Source: Beaufortia kweichowensis (taxonomy: Eukaryota > Chordata > Actinopteri > Cypriniformes > Gastromyzontidae). Taken from it: a stretch of DNA of 64,000 bases. The notes beneath the pieces are model-generated. The model was given only the letters and a program-made list of their open reading frames with translations. It did no database searches and had not been told where the DNA came from. The stretch is from NCBI GenBank assembly GCA_019155185.1, contig CM032798.1, forward strand, positions 17,739,121 through 17,803,120. The letters are read 5' to 3'. Below are positions 54,799 to 64,000 of the stretch, piece by piece. Position 1 is the stretch's first letter. Each line of letters opens with the position of its first letter. The position numbers and the translations under genes are program-made.

Positions 54799-57700
54799 TC
54801 ATTCATTGGGTTTTGTCTTTAGAGCCTGTAGTTTCGACCACGTGTTTTGGCTCTCTTGCAGGATGTTCTTGCCAGCCTGCAGGCTTATTGTATAGGGTGA
54901 AAACCAGTCTCTTTCAAATACAGCAGTCATCTGCTCTACAAAAGAGTTCTGCCCGTCTCTCTGCTGGTTCTGTGATTCCTGAATCACCAGCCCGGCTCCT
55001 GCATTGAAGGCAAAGACACTGCCAATCCAATCCAGATTTCCTTTATTAACAGAGAATTTGAATATTAATGTCTATTAACAATACAAGCAAGCAATATGCT
55101 ACATTGTACAATAATTTGAGAAGGTTGCATTGTCATTGGGGCATGTTGTCACATATGTTATTTATTCATTTTTGTATATTACTTTTTACATTTTGCTGAA
55201 ATGTTTTGTACCTCACAAAATAGCTTTTTTTATTGCTGAAAAGCCTTTGAATAACCCGTAATATGCTACATAATGGCAGGTTCCTATTGTGACAACTTAA
55301 TATAGTGTGACGTGATGCACTATTGCAGGGACACATACTCAACTTGTGTTACATAAAATCTACTTTTCCCAAGTGATAACAGAGGCAATATTCAATACAT
55401 TTGTTTGCATTTTAGTATTTTTCATACCCATACAGCACAATAAATTGAATCTGACATTGTGAGTCACAAAAAGAAAAAGACTTACCTATATATACTGCAT
55501 TGTCTGTCACCATGAATTTATTCTCATTTATTCCTCCCGTCTGTTCCTTCCCTTTGTAAAATTTCTGATTTAAGACAGATCGTACACGTAAACCATAGCC
55601 TATATTTTATAATCTACTGTATGTCTGGATGCGTGCACATGTAAATAAAAGTGACAGATATTTTTCCTCACCGCCTCTATAGAGCAGCCGGGGAGCCCTG
55701 TGCACAGCGCCTGCAGTGATGTCATAAAGTTAAAGGTCAAGGGGTTTGTGCGTGTCCAAAGGCTTATTAGTAGACGAACTTTGACCTTTCTCAGAACTGC
55801 AGCCTCCCGGAGCATCTCGTCTACTGGTGACCAGTATCTGGTGCAATAAACAAAATACTACATGTTGTTGACATTATGATCAGAGACACACCATATAATT
55901 TATTTTAATATTAAATAATATAATATTGAAGCAATATCACAGGATCAGTAATGTGTTGTGGGCGTATATTAGCACGGCCTTGATTTGGTCGTAGACTCAA
56001 GGCTGCAGGTACTGTAATAACATACAAAGCCATTAAAGCATGATTGCAAGTGTTGTAAGACTCTGGGGACATATCAGATGTTCATGTAGCTCAGTAGGAA
56101 GAACACTATGTTAGTAGTGCAAAGGTCATGGGTTCGATCCCCAGGGAACACATGTACGTTATTGATATACTTTACAATTTCAATGCAGCCGCTTTACAGA
56201 TGCCAAATCCATTATGTATATGTGTATATGTGAATTAGATTCAAGGACAGGAGCTAACTGATGCATTTTCACAAGGGAGAAATTAATAAAGATATCTGTT
56301 CCTGTGAAAATCATCATTACCTTATAACCGCTGATCCTCGCAAGCTGCGATTCACTAAGGGCAGGTAATCAGTTACAGAGATGTAGACGAATCTCTTCGC
56401 TTCTCGGATCAGGTGGCGGATGGCGTCTATATCTCGGCTCCGACCCTTTGAGCAGAAAAGATCTGGCGACGTCTGTTAAAAGAGGAAGTTATTAAAGTTT
56501 CCAAGACTGCTCGTTTTTAATTTGTGAGGTCAGAAAACCAGCATCAATATAGCAGTATGTGTGCATGCATCATTGTCAGAGAAGAAACCTTATCAGCGAG
56601 CTGGAAACGAATCCCTACAGCCTATAACAGTACAGCACAATTCATTAAAACAGATGATGGATGTTTCAGATAGGTCGGGTAAACATTGTATCGCTGGAAG
56701 AAACTCAGGATTCATTATGCTCAAATTAGAGTCAGATGCTCTACATGTGGTGCAGTCGGCCATGAAATAGACTCAACAGGATAAATGACCTGCAGAGCGA
56801 CTGATCTTTTCTTAATCATATTATATGTCGTTTACATGCAAATATTTGTGTTAAGAATGAACCGTGATGGTTAAACATATTTCACAGGGTATGTGATTGC
56901 AGAATTAGTCTTGACATGTGCAGCAATATGTCAAAAGTAATGTTGTCGCTTGTGTTGTTATATATTCATCATTTTAATGCTTGTAAGCTAAGTATTGATG
57001 TAGTTATATATGCATACTAAAATATAGCTGTTACATCTGAAGATTATACTTCATTATGCAGGCGAAATGGATTATGCTGTATTGAGAATCATATTTGAGA
57101 TATTTGGGGCTAGTTGTCACAAGGGCTACATCTCAGTATCTATAAGGTTTAAAACAATTTAAGTCCCTTTGCTATGTGAAAACTGTCAATAAATAATATA
57201 ATGAATTATTGGAAGCTGCCCATTGGAACAAATATGCCAATGTTATAATATGTAAAGACATCAACATACAAAGTTACTGCAAGAAAGTCAATATTATGAT
57301 ATGTAAAATCACACCGAGATACATTACAACAAGTGTTAACTATATAAAAAGCCATTAAAAAGACTGAAACAGGCTTTATAATGGCAGGTTCCCATTGTGA
57401 CAAGCATTGAAACCATTGGGGCATCTTGTCACATGATATTTTATCCTGTGCAATAAAAACTGAAAGGTTCACTGAAGGTTATTTGTCTCCCTAGACCTAA
57501 CCTGATAACTGTCAATGCACATATTGAGCAAACACATGAAAATTCACAATGTTTTTATATAATTTTATAATATTTTAATTAAATATGAAAGTGAATGGTG
57601 AAATAACCCAAGTGTTCCTCATGTGGAACAGTGACAGATAACAGGTTCAGTTAGGCCTATGCATCTGTACAGAAATCATAGCCTAACAAATATTTACCCG

Positions 57701-60700
57701 AGTAAAAAGTGTGACAACTAGCCCCAGTCCAACACCCAGATATCACCAAAGCCAGTCATAAAAGGGACATGTGTGTTGATCTTACCGACACGTATGCATG
57801 AGCATCTGTATTGTTAAGTCTGAGCTGAAGGGGTTCATCTCTGCTGAACACAGCTGTGACTCGTTTGGACCAGATTGAAGGGACGTAGTCTCTGTACTGT
57901 AGCTGCCAGTAGAAAGAGAAGATCCTGTGCAGGTCCAGAGCCAGACAACTGCAATCGTACACTATAACACCAAGCTCCTTAAGCTGAAAAACACAAAAAA
58001 CCATCAATTAGACTTTAAAAAAACAATGATCCCAGATTAGATGCAACATTGTGACCGTGGCTGTCAAAATCCAAATAAAAAATGGATTAAAATACTTTAA
58101 AATACACCATTATAGTAAAGCTGTTGGGCAGTTCTGGGTGATGAACAGACTCTGAAATTTATTTCACTGCAACTTTAAAAATGAAATATAGTGCCAGGCA
58201 TCAGGTTTGACAGCCTGTTTTAATTTCAGTCGGTTCCTCACGACAAAGCTATTCTATGAGTATATGAGTCATACAGACTTTGTTTATTGAACTTTATAGA
58301 GACATTTGTGAAATTACTTTTAAGCAAATAGACTCAAACTAATATAATAAAGTCATTTTCTCATATAGATTCCAGCTGTACAGAAAGAAGTCCAGTTACC
58401 TATGAACATACATCTGGTTCACAAGATCTCATATAAGAGGTTCAAGGCAAAATAATTCAATCACTAATCTCTTGGCTCAAGGAGGAAACTTAACTCGAGT
58501 GCTGATTTAATTTAATTTCTAATGAATGGAACATATAGGGCAAGATATCTAAGGTGGGGAGATGGAGTTGGTGAGATGTTTGGATGCCTAAAGCATCCAG
58601 TCATACTAAAGCAAGCAATTGATAGATTACACTAACCTGTCAATCTCACATCTTTATTTAGTTTCAAACTAAAATTTGAATTATTTATCTGAATGTTTAC
58701 TAAGTGCTTACTTGTGCAATTATTTTTTTTAATAAATTACCCTAGTGTTATATTTTGTTAACTTATTTATACATAGACACCACATTGATTGATTTGGAAT
58801 GTTTTTGCGATAGGAGGTTGAGATGCCCTATTATCACATACAAGCAAATGACAAAATTTCTATTTGTTTTTTCACTAGTTCAAAGTCAAAAACTTTTGAT
58901 GTACATTTCATGTACATTAAATGACATTACATTATGGATAAATAAAATTTACATTTATGTCTCTACATTTACTAATCAAAAAAGCCACATTTGTGCTTGA
59001 CAGTTTCTCATGACAATCAATTATGTTCCATGTTTTTGTACTCAACGTAGATGATAAACAAGTGAAATAGGATGACATTTACTTGTGTTTGTAGGATAGT
59101 CTATAGCCTTGACCTTCCTAATATAGTTGACATATAATTCTATGTATGTCTATAACTGTAAGTGACCAAATTCTTTCTGCATTCATTGTGATCATGTACC
59201 TTTGAGAGCGCCTTCCAACTCATGCCGCCACTGCCGATGTAAATGTGCTTCCTGTCCACCACCCAAAAAGAGGACAGCAGTCTTCCTCTGGTGAGGGCAG
59301 ACATGTTGACGGTACGGACTTCTGCATCTGAAAGTGAAACAGACACACATCACGTGTGCTACGGCAGGTAACTGTCGATCTCTCCACCTTTCTGTCTGTC
59401 ATTCATTACACAATACTGCACATTCAATGTATTTGACCTTGGGTGTATAAAGCTGGGAAACATCTAAGGAGTCATGTCGTGACAGATGTGTGTGTGCGAT
59501 CTTACAGCTTTTGCTTTGGGAGGTCTGCTTCAATTCTGTATTCATTTCACCGCAGACAGAAATCAATGAATAACAAAACATATCGGAGACATGCGAGTTC
59601 AGAGAGTTTACTTACAGCGGGCAGACATGTTATTCAGCTCCGTGTAGTTGTTCTGGTCTCTGGCGATCTTTAATTTGACACCCCGAGATTTCAGACTTAG
59701 CAATCTTTGAAATAAAAACTGACCCTATGGAAAATAGAAAATGGAGTTGTAAGTCAATTAAGTCAATGCGGCATAATGCATATCACATGACATAATATAA
59801 CTCACCTGATAAAGCCGTGAGCCCTGATCGGTGGAAGTCAGGTCCCAGTATGGTGATACTATCTCAACCGACAGCTTGGCTTGGTCCAAAAGCTGGTTGA
59901 GACCCATATTGAGGGAGACATGAGATGTGCTGCTGGAGTTGAATGACAGCTCTCCTGGGATGGTCTCAACAACGACAATACTAAGAGCACATAAATTATC
60001 CCGTGTTGACTTTAAAATACACATAGGTTCACGCTCAAGTCATATTAAATAAATAGATCAATTCATTTTAAAATGTAGATTAAGTAGATGCAATGAATCC
60101 TACAATATATCTGTAATTTATTGGGTCATTTTGTGTGACCTGTGAGAACTGCTTCGGTCTTACCGACAGTTTCTGCTGCAGTTTTCCTCAGTGATCCCGT
60201 CCTCATCCTCTCCCCAAACATCCACGGCAGAGAAGATCAGAGCCAATAAAACAGCGAAACAGCAAACCAGAGCGAACACAGCGATACACTTCTGCTGGGA
60301 CTGTGGTACACATACACAAACAATTACACAAAGATTTATGTAACCAGAAAGTTCTGTCAATGACCTATTCCATACAATATACAATATACTTGTGTTGTTC
60401 CTTTAGTGAAAGTTTTTATGGAAAGTAAAAGAACTATATTGGATCATATTAAAGTCGTCCAGTTGACTTTATTTAGTGTATTAGTAGGTTTACTAAAGTG
60501 AGTGTAGTAAGTGACTATATTCATTATTTATTATAAATAAATGTTATGTTATAATGTATACATTTCATAAAATTATTAATAACATAAAATTTATAAATGT
60601 AATGTATTTAAATACAGAACTATAACGGATAGGGTCAATAGTACTGTAAAGTATAATAATGTCACCCCCTTGACTTTATTTAAGTTAATATAAAGCATCC

Positions 60701-63495
60701 CTACAAAGCACCATTAATGTTCATTTTAAAAGTCCTAATTTTTTGTAATTGCATGAAGAAAAATGACCATTAAAACTATGAAAATATTTAAATTTTCCTT
60801 CTGTGTTTTACAAAATAAAGTCATACAGGTTTGAAATGAAATTTTTTAAATTAAGTTTATCAAAGATAATAATTTATTTTATAGGTTTATTTGTTTGAAG
60901 GTGTTCTGGTCTCTCTAGTCTGATCATGATCTCTCTATTCAATCAAAAGAGAGTTGGAGGTTCATTCCTGCAGCATCCATATTCCAGCATGGAGTATAGT
61001 GATGTTTTCCATTCTTTATCTTCAAATGTCTCTTCTCTCATCTCATCCCCCACAGTCTCTGCTGTGGCTCATTGACAGCTTAAATTTGCTGGCTAAAGTT
61101 TTATTTCATTGGCCTGTCTTTGATTTTGTGTTTCTGCTATGAAATCATTTCCCTCCTGTAATTACATTCAGAGACTTGGAGAATGATAGAACATAGCTGT
61201 CAAACCTCCGCCAACTTTCCCCATATGCTCCGTATTAAGGTAGATAAACTGCTGTTTGGAGTGTGTGTGCCTAGCATCTATAAACAAACATCAGCATAAA
61301 ACCAAGACGAAAGTCTATAAACATTAATGCGAGCATTGGTTCAAGCGCGTTGTGTTGTGGGAGTTTTAATTTTCCCTCCAAAATAGTGCACACTTGCAGC
61401 TCAGTTTGTGCTGAGCGCTGCACATTTGCTGAGCATTATCTCTCCTGAGAGTCTCTCGTTCCATCTGTCGGTCCTCTGAACGGGTGCACAGCTGTCTACT
61501 GACTGACATATACATCATTTCACTCTGAAGGAGACGTGCAAACTGAAGTTTAATTAAAGGATAGCGTGCATGCAGATTGGTGTGACGAGGTGTAGTGTAC
61601 TTTTCTTATAACCTTCATGTTTAGTTAATGGGTTAGTTCACCCAAACATGATCAGCATTTATTCACCTTCATGTCATGATTTTCTTTTTCTGCAGAACAC
61701 AAAAGAAGATATTTTGAAGAATTATAGAAACCAAACATTGACTTTTATTGTATGAACCACTGAGACATTTCTCAGAAAATCTTCTTTTTAGTTTTGCAGA
61801 AGAAAGAAAGTTATACAGGTTTTGAATGACATGAGAGTAACTGAACGATGGAAAAAAAATTATTTTTGGGTAACTGTCCCTTTAAGCTTGACTTGATATT
61901 GACATTTCAATATCAAGTTGAATTTTTCATGTGACTCCTAAAAGCATTTTAGTGAATCAAATAAATCAGGAATCAATGCATTCTTCAGCATTTTTCTTTT
62001 TAAATTACATTTCGTTCCATTTGTACAGCGATAAAATATTGATGTGATTTTTCTAAAATTCTCCTCATGCCTTTGTTTCTCCATCAGAAGATATCTCAGA
62101 TTTCCTTCACTGTAAGTTTTTTCCACTTTTCTTCCGCTGGCGATTAGAGGATTATAGTTGTCAGTAAACACAGAAGGGCTTATGCCTTCCAGGCCTGAAG
62201 GGAAATACTGTCAAATTAATGCAGCGTTTGCACCCAGCTGCCTGAGCGGACACTTCTGATTGACACGTCAACGCACTGCTCCTTCCAACCTTATCTGCTG
62301 CTTTTCAAAGTACGTTCTTGCCGAGTCGAGCGTTTCGACGTAATCAAAAACTCCTGACATACAGCTTATTCAGACTTGTACTGTAAACCTCACTGTACTT
62401 GACACACAATGTGTGAGAAGATATTTATTATTCCAAAACATTTTCCTCTTTTAGCTTTAAAAGGAAAAGAATAAAAGACTGCATGCAGCATTTTTATATT
62501 TTTAGACCATTGTCTGAAACAATTGTTCTGGCAAACTATCCTCCATATTGTCTTGTACCTGCCTATATTTGGGACCATTAGGATGTTTTGCATTGTGACA
62601 TTTGTGACTGCCTTTTTATTTTCATGAATACGATAATACAATATATGTCTTTACAAGACTTTACAATAAGGTTGTATTTGTTAACATAATTGCATTAGCT
62701 ATAAACTAACAATGAGCAATATAGTTTTTCGGCATTTATTAATCTTTGTTAATCTTAGGGTTTGCTTGATTTTGATTCTGATTTTGAAAATGTAATTTTA
62801 AATGCTCAAATTAACATTAACTAAAATAAAAAAAAAGTAATTCTTGTTACCTAAAAAAAACAATGTTAACAAATACAACCTTTTAAAATGTTAACATATT
62901 AATTCAACTTACAGAATTACAGTGTTGTTTACTACACAAAAGTGCTTTACAAATTACACTAGGTATTTACAACATACCGTTAGCATTATTTGAAATAATG
63001 CACAAAAGAAAATCACATCACATCTCATTGGCTGGTTGTTGGTTTTTGCAACAAACACCAACTTCAGGCTTCAGTCAGTTTATTTGCTCATGAATATGGC
63101 AGTGAACTGTTTCGGTCACGCCCGGTGAAACTAAATACCCATGATTCAGAAGATTTGGACCAATCAATGAAGAGGTTCAATTAAAAGGTGCAGGCCAGTA
63201 AATAAACCAATCAATGACCAAACCCCTTAAGTGATGAAAACGAAACCTTGAAACCCAACCCAAAACCTATTGGTGCTCAAAATAGACTTCATTTTCTTCA
63301 TGCAAACATCTACATGTGATTATTGATGAACTGAAATATGTCCAGTATTCCTTGAGTATTTTGTGAAATTCACCCAGTTTCACCCAATTCATCTTGAATG
63401 TAACCACATTGATTGTGTTGGATTGTGTTCGACGGTCTACAGATGAAGTTCCTTCTCACCTTCATGATGTTCTCCTGAGAGGCAGAACCAGGCAT
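54799..63495 (-). CDS. pld5: Inactive phospholipase D5-like membrane protein
   Basis: Single-pass type II membrane protein of the PLD3/PLD4/PLD5 family; PLD5 is considered catalytically dead. Minus-strand coding exons: 63495-63460, 60300-60164, 59980-59806, 59724-59616, 59327-59200, 57983-57786, 56472-56321, 55837-55672, 55564-55486, 55040-54799. They join in frame to 473 residues. After a 12-residue start (MPGSASQENIMK) comes a membrane segment at about 18-38 (IAVFALVCCFAVLLALIFSA). Both HxKxxxxD motifs are broken: the first is L170-S171-S172...D177 (GRLLSSFWVVD), the second E381-N382-K383...D388 (ENKFMVTD). LKELGVIVYDCSCL and NPLTFNFMTSLQALC are strongly PLD5-like. The first exon is less certain than the rest: longer N-termini from further upstream are possible, since human PLD5 has one. 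Confidence 0.93.
56079..56250 (+). mobile_element. tRNA-derived SINE
   Basis: Has an A box (GTAGCTCAGTAGG, 56,086-56,098) and a perfect B box (GGTTCGATCCC, 56,131-56,141), the RNA polymerase III internal promoter. It is followed by CAGGGAACACATGTACGTTA and a decayed tail. The cloverleaf stems are too degraded for a functional tRNA. It lies in the pld5 intron between 55,838 and 56,320. Confidence 0.75.
60301..63459. other. pld5: pld5 first intron
   Basis: A 3.2-kb intron between the start exon and the transmembrane exon. It contains a MITE (61,627-61,885); no further exon was recognised. Confidence 0.6.
61627..61885. mobile_element. MITE in pld5 intron
   Basis: The ends AATGGGTTAGTTCACCCAAA and TTTTTGGGTAACTGTCCCTTT are imperfect inverted repeats. 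The interior GCAGAACACAAAAGAAGATA and TATACAGGTTTTGAATGACA match the family also seen at 31,720-31,946. Non-coding. Confidence 0.75.
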
Positions 63496-63519
63496 ACCAG
63501 CTTTAAGTTCTCTCTGACT

Positions 63520-63561
63520 TCAGCAAACAGTGTAAACCGAGAAGCCAGTACGATCCATCAT
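63520..63561 (-). other. Upstream ORF in the pld5 leader
   Basis: ATGATGG opens a 13-codon frame (MMDRTGFSVYTVC) that ends in TGA 24 bp before the pld5 start codon. A second short frame begins further upstream (MSVRERLSG) and also stops before the main start. They matter only if transcription starts to the right of 63,561. Confidence 0.4.
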
Positions 63562-63599
63562 TTCAGTCTCCTTGACAACGTGTCCCGCTCAGCCTCTCC

Positions 63600-64000
63600 C
63601 TTACGCTCATCGCTGCGATGGGTGCGCAGATCTCCGCAACCAGATCGTGGTAAAAAGATAGCGTGTTTTTTGTTTCAGCTCATGCATCCTCCCTCTCGCT
63701 GTGTGCATGTGTGTGTGCTTTCCTCCTCTCCTCAACTCCATAGTGATTCAGAGAGGAGAGAGAGAAAGATGTGGTCCACTCCCTCTCTGGAAACATCCAA
63801 TGCTGGGCTTACACAAAACTAGCCCCCTCCCATCTGAATCCTCCTCACCTGCCCTGTGAAGCAAAACTCTCCCAGTGAAAATAGATTTGGCTCGAGCAGA
63901 AGGACACGAGAAAATAACATGTTATAAAACATAAATCTCTGACTCTGAGCATCTCTAAGGTGTTGTCTTTTTTCCTTCTGGCACGGTAGAGGCAGAGTCC
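63600..64000. other. Right edge: probable pld5 upstream region
   Basis: Pyrimidine-rich and CT/GA-rich sequence right of the pld5 start exon. It may hold the 5' UTR and promoter. No TATA box or further coding exon was recognised. Confidence 0.3.

Noticed and set aside
55486..55551. Shorter pld5 exon from the ACAAAG acceptor
   Set aside because: Its phase does not match the preceding exon; the AAATCAG acceptor at 55,565 restores frame and the KFY segment equivalent to VKFF.
56079..56155. Functional tRNA gene
   Set aside because: A and B boxes are present but the stems do not pair well and a SINE-type tail follows; it is a retroposon.

Overview
The window is a stretch of ray-finned fish genome, most likely from a cyprinid. 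It is intron-rich and AT-rich, has many microsatellites, and carries short inverted-repeat DNA elements and tRNA-derived SINEs of kinds typical of carp- and zebrafish-like genomes. The species call is an inference; the exons and repeats are read directly.

Five protein-coding genes were rebuilt exon by exon, with GT/AG splice sites and phases that add up. From left to right: about 1-14,100, no recognisable gene (microsatellites, a 20-bp minisatellite, one clear inverted-repeat element, blocks that may be conserved non-coding DNA). rtn4 (reticulon 4/Nogo), minus strand, 15,045-24,200, with a long first exon and an internal first exon at 21,214-21,238. rps27a (ubiquitin-eS31 fusion), plus strand, 28,541-30,203. 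mtif2 (mitochondrial initiation factor 2), minus strand, 30,835-35,122, convergent with rps27a. A ccdc88a (girdin) paralogue, minus strand, 27 coding exons, 37,535-52,108. pld5 (inactive phospholipase D-like membrane protein), minus strand, 54,799-63,495.

The order rtn4-rps27a-mtif2-ccdc88a matches the human 2p16 neighbourhood, but clhc1 is not seen between rtn4 and rps27a. pld5, on a different chromosome in human (1q43), follows ccdc88a here. The genes do not form a pathway: they are an ER-shaping protein, a cytosolic ribosome/ubiquitin gene, a mitochondrial translation factor, a cytoskeletal scaffold and a catalytically dead PLD-like protein.

The points most worth a second look are these. 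The girdin paralogue lacks the Galpha-binding (GBA) motif and has a 95-residue non-coiled insert in its rod. A roughly 390-bp CT tract abuts one of its 3' splice sites. It has a possible alternative terminal exon and an X-box-like site upstream. The rtn4 promoter carries a duplicated 40-bp module, and a degenerate three-copy repeat lies upstream of the internal rtn4 first exon. No CRISPR, phage or other prokaryotic system is present, and I found no wholly new gene system.
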